From assembly GCA_903970475.1 (NCBI GenBank), contig CAJCIQ010000211.1:1-64000 (forward strand): DNA of 64,000 nucleotides, given 5' to 3'. Origin of the DNA: Beijerinckiaceae bacterium (lineage in GTDB: Bacteria; Bacteroidota; Bacteroidia; Chitinophagales; Chitinophagaceae). The stretch's first letter is position 1. Every line of letters starts with the position of its first letter. Position numbers and translations under genes: made by a program. Positions 34,602 to 42,528 of this stretch are shown here, one piece after another. The notes below the pieces were generated by a model that was not told the origin of the DNA, made no database searches, and saw nothing but the letters and a program-made list of their open reading frames with translations.

Positions 34602-36176
34602 ATGTCCTTCTTCGACTTTCATATTCATCCAACGCTTAAAAGCTTATTCTCCGGAGGCACCGCCCAACATGGGTTTACAGCCCTTAGTCCCTGGACCACC
34701 ATCGACCAAAGTAAGATCCCTTTTCTGCTGAACTGGTGCTCGGATTTCAAATACATCCTGGCTACCCAAGGAAACCTGGAACAGTTGGTGGATACAGGCG
34801 TCAACCTGATCTGCGTGGCCCTGTACATGCCGGAGATGGACATGCTCAAGTCCTCTTTGATACAGGGCGCCACCAAAGGCTCCCTCAAAGTATACCTGGA
34901 TGCTACCCAACTTAACAAACTCATCAACGGAAACCCATTCCAAATACTGATGGACGAGCAATGGGTTGCCCTAACCAATGCCGCTGTTTTTGGCATCAAG
35001 GGCAAAAGCCTAAAACCACTGAATGCCGGCAAAGACTTTTCTTTAGCCGATAGCAGTACCATCCAGGCCGTATTTAGTGTAGAGGGCTGCCATACCCTTT
35101 CCTCCCAGTTGCAGACCTTTGACGTAAACGAAATTTTGGGGAACCTCGATAAACTGCGGGCAGTGGCAAAGGTCATCTCGCTGAACCTAACCCATATGGA
35201 GCAGTCCCCTATATGCAACCATGCTTTTGGCATGCAATTCCTATCCGATGATGGCTTCAAACCTACCGGTTTCGGCATAGGAGCAGGAGGGGTGCAAATC
35301 ATACAGCATTGCTATCAGAACCACATCATGATAGATTTGAAGCATATGAGCTTGGGGGCCAGGCAACAATTATACCTGCTCCGGCAAAATGCAGCCTATG
35401 CGCCCATAGCACAACCCTTGATCTGCACCCATGCCGGGTTCACGGGCATATCCTGGAATGATATCCATAAATATGTGTTTCAGGAAAGGCCCTTCTCCAA
35501 GGGATATACCGTGCTTTGGCAGGGCAAGCCTGTTGGATACGGTAATGAACCCAGGCCTTCTTTCAACGCCTCCAGTATCAACCTCTACGATGAAGACATC
35601 CTGGAAATCCTCCACTCAGGTGGCATGATAGGTTTGTCTATGGATCAGCGCATATTGGGATTTCAGGAATATGAGAACGAGGTTAACGGCAGAGATGATT
35701 TTCCTATGGAAACAGAATATATCTCAAATCAGGAAAGAAGTGTTTTCTACGGCGACGGTTCATCCGTGGTGTTAGGGGAAGCCTTCGAAAATGAAAAGGT
35801 ATTGGGATGGGGGGAAATTGAACAAGCAGGGATTGTAGGAAAGGACCTTAGCAATTATCACCTCCGCCATGTCATGAATCACATATTACATTTAATCACC
35901 ATTGCGGGTCGCAATGGATATGATATAACCTTGGCCCTCACTCAAATATGCATTGGATCAGACTTTGATGGGTTAATCGACCCCATTTCCCCCTGCATGA
36001 CCACCCCCAGTTTGCCCTCCTTTAAGCAGGCTTTTACAGATCATTTTCTCACCTACGCCAACCTGGCCCAAGTAGCGCTGCCCCAGGGCTTTACCATCAA
36101 TCAGTTTGCCGACAATCTCTTTTTTGAGAATGGAAAAAACTTTGTCCTGAAGCGTTTGGACGTATTGAATGGGTAA
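34602..36176 (+). CDS. M19-family dipeptidase (renal dipeptidase-like)
   Basis: A 524-residue amidohydrolase-fold peptidase. FFDFHIHPT at the start gives the first histidine pair, VEGCHTL follows, then SLNLTHMEQSPICNHAFG, MIDLKHMS, LICTHAGFTGI, and ICIGSDFDGLIDP with the catalytic aspartate region. These are the metal ligands of the M19 family, which cleaves D- and L-containing dipeptides. No signal peptide is seen. It is longer than typical 350-residue relatives because of insertions near residues 100-150 and 300-390. The operon with an amidase suggests hydrolysis of peptidoglycan-derived peptides. Confidence 0.85.
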   Translation: MSFFDFHIHPTLKSLFSGGTAQHGFTALSPWTTIDQSKIPFLLNWCSDFKYILATQGNLEQLVDTGVNLICVALYMPEMDMLKSSLIQGATKGSLKVYLDATQLNKLINGNPFQILMDEQWVALTNAAVFGIKGKSLKPLNAGKDFSLADSSTIQAVFSVEGCHTLSSQLQTFDVNEILGNLDKLRAVAKVISLNLTHMEQSPICNHAFGMQFLSDDGFKPTGFGIGAGGVQIIQHCYQNHIMIDLKHMSLGARQQLYLLRQNAAYAPIAQPLICTHAGFTGISWNDIHKYVFQERPFSKGYTVLWQGKPVGYGNEPRPSFNASSINLYDEDILEILHSGGMIGLSMDQRILGFQEYENEVNGRDDFPMETEYISNQERSVFYGDGSSVVLGEAFENEKVLGWGEIEQAGIVGKDLSNYHLRHVMNHILHLITIAGRNGYDITLALTQICIGSDFDGLIDPISPCMTTPSLPSFKQAFTDHFLTYANLAQVALPQGFTINQFADNLFFENGKNFVLKRLDVLNG

Positions 36177-36378
36177 TCAACGACTTGTCCTTTTTTTGGG
36201 CAAATTCAATACAGACAAGGCTTGCGGGGCATCATATTTGGACTATTTTTATAGTCCTGCAAATGTTAATGTACGATACTAACCCCATTTCCTACCTGCC
36301 CTACGCTAACCAACCAGGAACCTCCAATGGGTTCATAGTCCGCATACCTATGTGTTGAATTTGATTGTGAACACCTAA

Positions 36379-37200
36379 ATGACTCGGGTTATGGTTCGGC
36401 AGTATCAACTATTCGCGCTTTCCTACCTCACCGTATTATTGCCTATGACTTTTGATTCTGGATCCAGGGAAGAAAGAATACCAGAAGGCCATGCTGCATC
36501 CTTTAAAACAGCATCAGCCGCCCCTGTTACCAAAAAGAAAAGCGAAGCACCTTACACGATATACCTCACTTTCGATGATGGACCTTGTGCGGGCAGTGAT
36601 AAAGTCAACGCCTTATGCGCCCAGGATTCCATTCCTATCAACGTATTTTTGATAGGACAAAACGTATACGCCTCGCGCGGTTCCCAGAATTTGTTGCACG
36701 CCTATCAATCCAACCCTTGGATAGAAATTGGCAACCATAGTTATACCCATGCCAACCTTCACTATAAAAAGTATTTTCAAAATCCAACAGGTGTAGTCTC
36801 AGACTTTGACCGTAACAAGGATAGTCTTCACTTTGACAATGGCTTCGTGCGGTTGCCAGGCCGTAACTTCTTCCGTTGGGACAGCCTCAAACGAAACGAC
36901 TTTAATAATGGCAAAGAAGCCGCTGACCTGTTGGCCACCAAGGGCTATACCATATGGGGATGGGACATTGAGTGGATACGCAAGCCCATACATGGGCTTC
37001 AGCTACATACAGGAGAAGAAATGCTGGGTATCGTGGACAAAATGATTGCAGATAAAAAAACCTTTCAGCCGGACAGGATCATCATCTTACTCCATGATCC
37101 CGAGCTCAGGGACGATAAATTCCTGGCTTCTCTTCAGGATTTTATTCAACGGGCCAAGGCCGATGGGCGGTTTCAATTTGCGCATTTGAGTGCGTATTGA
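36379..37200 (+). CDS. NodB-type polysaccharide deacetylase
   Basis: A 273-residue protein with a hydrophobic N-terminus (LFALSYLTVLLPMTF) that acts as signal or anchor. All NodB motifs are present: YLTFDDGPCAGSDKVN (metal and base aspartates), GNHSYTHANL (metal histidines), VRLPGRNFF, GWDIEW and IILLHDPELRD. These enzymes remove acetyl groups from N-acetylglucosamine residues of chitin-like or peptidoglycan chains, or from surface glycans. It follows the M19 gene after a 202-bp spacer with a small GGACTAT..ATAGTCC hairpin (36240-36257), so it may be separately transcribed. Confidence 0.9.
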   Translation: MTRVMVRQYQLFALSYLTVLLPMTFDSGSREERIPEGHAASFKTASAAPVTKKKSEAPYTIYLTFDDGPCAGSDKVNALCAQDSIPINVFLIGQNVYASRGSQNLLHAYQSNPWIEIGNHSYTHANLHYKKYFQNPTGVVSDFDRNKDSLHFDNGFVRLPGRNFFRWDSLKRNDFNNGKEAADLLATKGYTIWGWDIEWIRKPIHGLQLHTGEEMLGIVDKMIADKKTFQPDRIIILLHDPELRDDKFLASLQDFIQRAKADGRFQFAHLSAY

Positions 37201-37201
37201 A

Positions 37202-37429
37202 TCAGGTCTTATTTTTTCGGGAATAGTCCTGTACCAGGAAGATCATCACCGCACCTACCGGCAGCACCGCACAAATCCGGATCAACTTTTGTAAGGTTGA
37301 AATACAGGGCGGACAGGGATCAGGACCACTGCAAGGTTCGCAAAGTGGTTGATAATGGTGATACAAGAATACGATTAATGCTTCAGCCATGATCAGGCCC
37401 ACGAGCATTTTTAAATATCGGTTGTTCAC
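37202..37429 (-). CDS. Small membrane protein
   Basis: A 75-residue frame with two hydrophobic segments, LVGLIMAEALIVFLYHHY (about 10-27) and ICAVLPVGAVMIFLVQDY (about 51-68), flanking a Cys/Pro-rich loop (CEPCSGPDPCPPC). The four closely spaced cysteines might bind metal or form disulfides in the periplasm. No family is recognised. It converges with the deacetylase, ending 2 bp from its stop. Confidence 0.6.
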   Translation of the reverse strand: MNNRYLKMLVGLIMAEALIVFLYHHYQPLCEPCSGPDPCPPCISTLQKLIRICAVLPVGAVMIFLVQDYSRKNKT

Positions 37430-37497
37430 TTGATCCTCATATGTTTAGAGGATCAATATAGGGATTTACCTGGAAATTCTCTTTCACCTTCCCCAAG

Positions 37498-38082
37498 TTA
37501 CCCTTCTATATTTCTCCACACATCGTAATACTCCATCAGGAGCATAGAGCTGGGATCATTGGGAAACCCTCCCGTGACGTCGAGTAAAAGGTCAAAGTAT
37601 TCACTCAGGCCCTGACGGGCAGCCTCAAACCAATCTTCCCTCCTGAAGGTGATGCCCTCAAAGAATCGGTCCATGCGGGTAGGCTGATGGTTTTTATCCA
37701 AAGGCAGGAAAGATAAGACGACGGTCTCATTTTCTCCTTTGCACAAGCGAAGCAGGTTGCCATCCGTCATCCTGCAAACCACATCCTGGGGGTACTCCTC
37801 GTCCAGGGTAAACCAATCATTCTGCTGACCCCTTAACCAGTATAAGGAATGGATCAAAAAGTCGGTGGCTTTGGCCAGGATATAGAAGTGAAAATCATGG
37901 AAAATGGTATAATACTCATCCACCACCATTTCCAGGCCCCCCTGCATTTGCCGGAAAGCTTTGGGCTCGTAGTGCTCCGAATCTAGCGCGCTGCTGTTAT
38001 GCACCAGGTTGTAGAAGTTGCTCTCTCTTCCCTGGTCAGAATAATACAAAAGAAAGATTCTTAAACGTGTGGGAGGCTTCAT
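37498..38082 (-). CDS. Hypothetical protein
   Basis: A 194-residue cytoplasmic-looking protein rich in aromatic and acidic residues (YYTIFHDFHFYILAKATDF, RREDWFEAARQGLSEYFD, MLLMEYYDVWRN). It has no signal peptide or membrane segment and I recognise no family. The continuous frame, normal codon use and end-to-end amphipathic pattern support a real gene. It sits between the small membrane protein and the GH47 gene on the same strand. Confidence 0.65.
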   Translation of the reverse strand: MKPPTRLRIFLLYYSDQGRESNFYNLVHNSSALDSEHYEPKAFRQMQGGLEMVVDEYYTIFHDFHFYILAKATDFLIHSLYWLRGQQNDWFTLDEEYPQDVVCRMTDGNLLRLCKGENETVVLSFLPLDKNHQPTRMDRFFEGITFRREDWFEAARQGLSEYFDLLLDVTGGFPNDPSSMLLMEYYDVWRNIEG

Positions 38083-38257
38083 GGCGGAATGAAAATACCC
38101 ATTGGGCTACAATACCCCAAACAAAATACAACGCAAAGGGTTCTTTTAACATAAAATTTTTAAATACCTTCATAAGCCTGGAAAGGGGCCACCCATTCAT
38201 TCCCCAAAACCTAAGTCTTCGTTTGATCCGAAAATAGCGCATTTTAGGAATCCTTCA

Positions 38258-39637
38258 TTATTGAATGGCTAACCGTTTTTTCACCTCACTGGGTACAAAG
38301 TCAGCCTTTTTGAATGGATTTGCTTCCGTATTAAATACGTAGGTATTAATACTTACAGAGGGGTTGCCCCCGAAGAGGAGATAGAAATATTTCATGGTTT
38401 CTGCAAAGAAGAAAGTAGGCAACTCGTCATTTTGTTGCATGGTCCTTACATCCGATATGGAAGAGAAAGCAATCGGCGTTTTACAATACTTCAATATATC
38501 GTTGTAAAAGGTTGTACCCATGTCCAGGTATTCCTGTTTGCCCGTAAGGGTATGCAGGTAATACGCAGATTCTACAATCTCCGGATTCAGGTCATACCCA
38601 GGATCTGTGACCTGCTGGGTATGGTAGTTATAGCCCCCTGGTTCCAGCCCGTAGCGGTTCCATAACCAATACCAGGTATGTTCAAACTTTTCGGCCAGGC
38701 GCATATCCCCGTTCATACCTAATAAGGTAGGGAAAAACGCATCATATAAGGTCACTTCAGGCAATACTTTGGCACCCGTGTTCATGTCCACATAGCCATA
38801 CCAAAGAGCGGTATCGCTTTCTTCCGGCACATATTTATTAATGGCGGCAATGGAGACGTCCCACATCTTTTTGAGGTCAGGGTCATTAAACAATAACCAG
38901 CTCTTGTAGAGGTATTCATAATAAGAGTCGGCGCAGGCCCCGATGAATGAGCGGGGATCTGTCCACTGCCCGGTTTCAATGTTTAAGGAAAGGCCATCCA
39001 GGTTGAGCGCAGACCGGTGATCATAGATATAGGTCGATGCCTTTTTAGCGGCCTGGTAGTATTTGGGGTCTTTGGTATAATAACTGAGGATACCCATTTC
39101 AAATAAATAGGTGCCCCCTTCGGCTATATTCACAACTGCCCCTTTTCCCTGACCCGTTTTAAGGTTGACCAAATAATAAGGAAGGCCGGTGGGTGAATTA
39201 AAGGCGTTGAGTTCCCTGTCTCCAAAGTCTTTGGCTTTGGCCAGCAATTGGGGATTTTGGGTCCACTGATACATGCTCAACAGGCCACCCAGTATGCGGA
39301 TATTGACTTCAAAGGTCTTCACGAAAAGATCCTTATCAAAGCTGACGCTATCCAGTATATAAGCCTCCACTTCCTTAGCTTCCTTATCCAGCCCCATAAC
39401 CCGCATCGTGCTGTAGGCATCGATGGGGGAAATATGCAGGGACGCTTTATACCAGTCTGCGTATCCTTTGGTCACGGGTTTGAGGACGTCATGGCCCCAG
39501 GCATAAGTCCGGTAGGCATCCCAGGAACGGATAAATTCAGCTTTCACGTCGGCGGCTGTAGGGGCCGGTTGTCCAAATCCGCTGGTCAAAGATCCACAGA
39601 GGGCTACAACCCCCAAAAGCCTGTATAATTTCATCAT
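38258..39637 (-). CDS. GH47-family class I alpha-mannosidase-like protein
   Basis: A 459-residue protein with a signal peptide (about 1-22, ending SGFGQ). The GH47 pattern is clear: FIRSWDAYRTYAWGHDVLKP at the start, LHISPIDAYSTMRVMGL, FIGACADSYYEYLYKSWLL, LNPEIVESAYYLHTLTGKQ, and DELPTFFFAETMKYFYLLF with a following FNTEANPF. GH47 enzymes fold as an alpha/alpha barrel, bind calcium at a C-terminal threonine-type loop, and trim alpha-1,2-linked mannose from glycans. The family is mainly eukaryotic, with a minority of bacterial members. Secretion implies an extracellular or periplasmic substrate. It follows the PsbP-like gene by 26 bp, probably one operon. Confidence 0.85.
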   Translation of the reverse strand: MMKLYRLLGVVALCGSLTSGFGQPAPTAADVKAEFIRSWDAYRTYAWGHDVLKPVTKGYADWYKASLHISPIDAYSTMRVMGLDKEAKEVEAYILDSVSFDKDLFVKTFEVNIRILGGLLSMYQWTQNPQLLAKAKDFGDRELNAFNSPTGLPYYLVNLKTGQGKGAVVNIAEGGTYLFEMGILSYYTKDPKYYQAAKKASTYIYDHRSALNLDGLSLNIETGQWTDPRSFIGACADSYYEYLYKSWLLFNDPDLKKMWDVSIAAINKYVPEESDTALWYGYVDMNTGAKVLPEVTLYDAFFPTLLGMNGDMRLAEKFEHTWYWLWNRYGLEPGGYNYHTQQVTDPGYDLNPEIVESAYYLHTLTGKQEYLDMGTTFYNDILKYCKTPIAFSSISDVRTMQQNDELPTFFFAETMKYFYLLFGGNPSVSINTYVFNTEANPFKKADFVPSEVKKRLAIQ

Positions 39638-39663
39638 GAATGGTTTATTAGTCGAACCCCAAA

Positions 39664-40194
39664 TTAGTCGAATTTGAATGTGGCCATGATCTTTTCAGCC
39701 ACGGTCCGGTAGTTCAAATAATCCTTGTCATCACACACAAAACTGAGGATGTACATATGGTTCCCATTGACCCTATAGAGCTGAATGAATTTAAGGGTGA
39801 TATGCTTTTGGCCAATTGTATATATGACCCTATAATAAGGTCCGACCTCATCGGAGCGCTTTTGGGTAGATAGGAGGTTGACATCAGGATAGGTTTTTTG
39901 CAAGGTCTCTACGCTGACCTGGGTCCAGTCTTCCAGGGTGATCTGGGCGCCCTGCATATCCCTTTTAACCAGGCTGATGGTGGGTCGGTAGGCCTGGGAG
40001 TCCCGCGCAGACACGGCAGGAGCCAACAGGAAGAAGCTGGTTTCCATTTCCCCGGAGGTATTGGTCTTCCAGTCTGTCGGAAAATGGATGGTGCAGCCAT
40101 CCCTGGTCAGGGTACCCCAGATGTTCTGGGCGCCAGCGCCTGGAGCAAAGCCCAAAACGCCGGTAAAAGCAATGAAAGCGAAAATCTTGTTCAC
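39664..40194 (-). CDS. Secreted protein with PsbP/DcrB-like pattern
   Basis: A 176-residue protein with a signal peptide (MNKIFAFIAFTGVLGFAPGA). The mature part begins DGCTIHFPTDWK, has LEDWTQVSVETLQKTYPDV in the middle and ends FVCDDKDYLNYRTVAEKIMATF, the layout of small PsbP/DcrB-fold proteins (wedge-shaped beta sheet with a last helix ending in xxIxxSF). Their role is usually unknown. It precedes the GH47 gene on the same strand. A -7 motif lies 18 bp upstream of the start. Confidence 0.65.
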   Translation of the reverse strand: MNKIFAFIAFTGVLGFAPGAGAQNIWGTLTRDGCTIHFPTDWKTNTSGEMETSFFLLAPAVSARDSQAYRPTISLVKRDMQGAQITLEDWTQVSVETLQKTYPDVNLLSTQKRSDEVGPYYRVIYTIGQKHITLKFIQLYRVNGNHMYILSFVCDDKDYLNYRTVAEKIMATFKFD

Positions 40195-40211
40195 TATAAT
40201 CCGGTTTGGAG

Positions 40212-40219
40212 CAAATATA
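40212..40219 (-). promoter_or_regulatory. Candidate -7 element of the PsbP-like gene
   Basis: On the minus strand TATATTTG fits TAnnTTTG and lies just upstream of the start at 40194. A TTG at 40244-40246 is rather far for a -33. Confidence 0.4.
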
Positions 40220-40291
40220 AGGGGAATCGACCGGAGGGCCCGCCAATCAATGAACCTGGGATGGTAAGGGCCAACTTACCGGGTGGAGGCC

Positions 40292-40984
40292 CTACCCCTC
40301 TGTTTCCCCGAGTGGCCCGGTACTCTGCTGGAAGGAAGGCTTACCCTGCCCCATTCCGTTATATAAGTTAAATCGCTCGACCAGTTCCACGATATTGCGC
40401 ACGTTGAGTTTCTGGAAAATGCGCACCTTGTAGGTAGAGACCGTGGAGATCTGCAAATGCAGGAGGCGGGCAATTTCCGCTATACCATGGCCCTGTATGA
40501 GCAACCTGACCACCTCGGTTTCCCGGTTGGATAAGGTCAGTAAGGGATTACTTACCTCCTGTTTTTTCTGATGAATCTTGTCGAGCAAGTAAGCTTTAAC
40601 GGAGGGGCCGAAATATTTTTCGTTGTTCAGGACGCTACGGATGGCATACTTAATTTCCTGCTCACTGGAATTTTTCATGAGGAAACCATCAGCGCCGGCC
40701 TGGAGGTACCGGAAGCCGTACAAATGTTCATCGTATGCCGTAAAGATCAGGATTTTCAAGCCTGACTGACGAAGACGGAGTACGTCAATCATTTGGAAGC
40801 TGTTGCCTCCGGGGATATTAATATCCAATACCACCAGATCAAAGGTTCTTTCTCCAACAAGGCGTAATGCCTCATCGAAGTTGGCAGCCTGAGCAACCGT
40901 TACCTCATCCAGCAGTTCTTTGATCAACGCTATTGTTCCAAATCGGACAATCGCATGGTCATCCGCCATTAAAATGTTCACCAT
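40292..40984 (-). CDS. NarL/LuxR-type response regulator
   Basis: A 230-residue two-domain regulator. Residues 1-120 are a receiver with the phosphoacceptor at D54 (VVLDINIPGGNSF), acidic pocket D8-D9 and a lysine after LMKN. Residues about 145-205 are a LuxR-type HTH: LSNRETEVVRLLIQGHGIAE and QISTVSTYKVRIFQKLNVR. It follows by 19 bp a histidine kinase gene on the same strand, its likely partner. Its targets are unknown. Confidence 0.92.
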   Translation of the reverse strand: MVNILMADDHAIVRFGTIALIKELLDEVTVAQAANFDEALRLVGERTFDLVVLDINIPGGNSFQMIDVLRLRQSGLKILIFTAYDEHLYGFRYLQAGADGFLMKNSSEQEIKYAIRSVLNNEKYFGPSVKAYLLDKIHQKKQEVSNPLLTLSNRETEVVRLLIQGHGIAEIARLLHLQISTVSTYKVRIFQKLNVRNIVELVERFNLYNGMGQGKPSFQQSTGPLGETEG

Positions 40985-41003
40985 GGTACGTTAGAATAAG
41001 GGT

Positions 41004-41762
41004 TTAACACGTAATCGGGAACTCCAATACCACAGTAGTTCCGGTATGTTGTCCCCGACTTACCTGTAGTTTTCCCTTGACCTTGACCAGCAAATCCCGC
41101 ACCAGTAAAAGACCCAAACCCGGAGGTCTGAAATCATCTTCGGTCAGGATACCAGATGTATTAATAATTTCCTTATTACACCAATCTATATACTCCCTGC
41201 TCATCCCCCCACCTGAATCGGCAATCTCCAATTGCAGGTAAGCGCCGGCTATTTTCGCCTTGATACGCACATAGCCAACCAAGGTAAACTTGACTGCATT
41301 ATCCAGCACATTATGCAGGATGACCGAAGCGCATTCTGCATCGGTGCAGATCATGGTCCCTTTTTCCACCTGATTGTCTATTGTCACCTGTTTTGCCAAA
41401 GCAATAGGTCCAAACAAGGCTGTTTTAGCTGTTACCAGTTTATAGAGGTCTACCGGCTTCATCCTGCGACCTGCGGACAGTTGCATCCTGTAGTACTGTA
41501 GCAATTCCTCCACCATGCCGTGCATCCGTTCTGCGGATCCATACATGAGGGTAGCCATATCGTGAACGGATGCGGGGAACTCTCCCTTGGAGAGATCCTG
41601 CTGCAAGGCTTTCACTGTCCACATGAAGTACCTCAGCGGCGTCTTTATGTCGTGCACAATAGCAGAGATCAGCAGTTGCTGCATGTGCACCTCACGCGCC
41701 CAATCATCCGGAGGTTGATTGGAGGGAGTCTCCGTCATTAATTTAACACCTGAATTTGTCAT
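41004..41762 (-). CDS. Soluble histidine kinase lacking a sensor domain
   Basis: A 252-residue HisKA/HATPase_c kinase. The phosphorylated histidine is H37 in SAIVHDIKTPLRYF; the ATP-binding part has HNVLDNAVKFTL (N box), IADSGGGMS (G1) and PPGLGLLLVRDLL (G2). Only about 30 residues precede the H box, with no membrane segment or PAS/GAF domain. The protein is therefore cytosolic and either senses through an unseen partner or acts as a relay. The paired NarL-type regulator is 19 bp downstream. Confidence 0.9.
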   Translation of the reverse strand: MTNSGVKLMTETPSNQPPDDWAREVHMQQLLISAIVHDIKTPLRYFMWTVKALQQDLSKGEFPASVHDMATLMYGSAERMHGMVEELLQYYRMQLSAGRRMKPVDLYKLVTAKTALFGPIALAKQVTIDNQVEKGTMICTDAECASVILHNVLDNAVKFTLVGYVRIKAKIAGAYLQLEIADSGGGMSREYIDWCNKEIINTSGILTEDDFRPPGLGLLLVRDLLVKVKGKLQVSRGQHTGTTVVLEFPITC

Positions 41763-41835
41763 GGGTTAGGGTAGGTGGATAAGGGTATTTCCCCCTTCCT
41801 TTTGATTAGGGTTTTAGCAAACGAATCCCCAGAGC

Positions 41836-42145
41836 CTACCTGAACTTAAATACCAAACCGGCATGGAATCATTTTTCCAGTCCCGGACATCCTCTTTGGC
41901 GTACGGTTACTAAAAAATTGGAGCGAAGGTATACCTCGTAGAAAAGATAGCAGATAGTAAACATAGCATCGCCTTGTAGTCCGTGGCCTACATAGCCATG
42001 CTTCCGGTTATCTGTTCCTACATGAGGGGAAGTAATTTTTGGTGGGGGCTGAATACCCACTTTTGGTAGAGGAGTAAATTGATTTTCATGAATAAAGGAT
42101 TTTAGTATCGCTAATATACAGTCTTTATCCCCAAAAAATAAATCA
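41836..42145 (-). pseudogene. C-terminal relic of an outer-membrane protein
   Basis: The minus strand reads a protein-like frame ending at 41836-41838 with one in-frame TGA at 41869-41871. Recognisable parts are HENQFTPLPKVGIQPPPK, VGTDNRKHGYVGHGLQGDAM, VYLRSNFLVTVRQRG and, after the TGA, FHAGLVFKFR with a stop. A terminal amphipathic strand ending in FKFR is typical of outer-membrane beta-barrels in this phylum. The frame has no credible start or signal, so only the last part of the gene remains. Family cannot be assigned. Confidence 0.4.
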
Positions 42146-42528
42146 ATTTATGTGATACCGTAAATTTCACACCCAGTTTAGGTTAATTTACTATATTTGG
42201 TTAGTGAGTCCTACCGGGTCCTATATCCTCCTATTTTAGTGTTTTGCATGCCATTAACATACATACCACTATGGAGTATTGCCGGTATGATGAATATAAG
42301 GTACCTTGGTCCCATAATGTTATGAGAACGCTAGAACAGGTATATCTACGGTTACCCATTCAGGAGAGTTCAATTAGCTTTATTTAAAATAACAGAGAAG
42401 AAGCCATCTATTTTCCATATCCTTCCGAGAAGACTCCGTATTCCAAGATCCTTTCTTTCGTCCAGCCTCGCGGTTGGCGTATGAAAACGCGAAAAGCCAA
42501 TGCGTTTTAATGTAGGTAGCAAGTTACT
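42146..42528. other. Non-coding stretch before the LytS-type gene
   Basis: No convincing protein frame on either strand. TATATTTG (42192-42199) is a good -7 element and would give a leader of about 330 nt for the kinase gene. TGTGA and TCACA arms (42151-42155 and 42167-42171) lie just upstream with an 11-bp spacer. CATACC and GGTATG (near 42265-42290) can pair. None is strong enough to name a regulator or RNA. Confidence 0.35.

Noticed and set aside
36230-36360. Minus-strand reading YADYEPIGGSWLVSVGQVG before a stop, possibly another relic
   Set aside because: Too short and no family recognised; could be chance. The GGACTAT..ATAGTCC hairpin in the same spacer lacks a U run.
38036-38242. 68-residue minus-strand frame with basic N-terminus
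   Set aside because: It overlaps the start of the 194-residue gene and its sequence looks like the promoter region of that gene; no coding signal beyond an open frame.
42151-42171. TGTGA..TCACA as a CRP-type site
   Set aside because: The spacer is 11 bp rather than 6 and the arms are only 5 bp, so it does not fit the known consensus.
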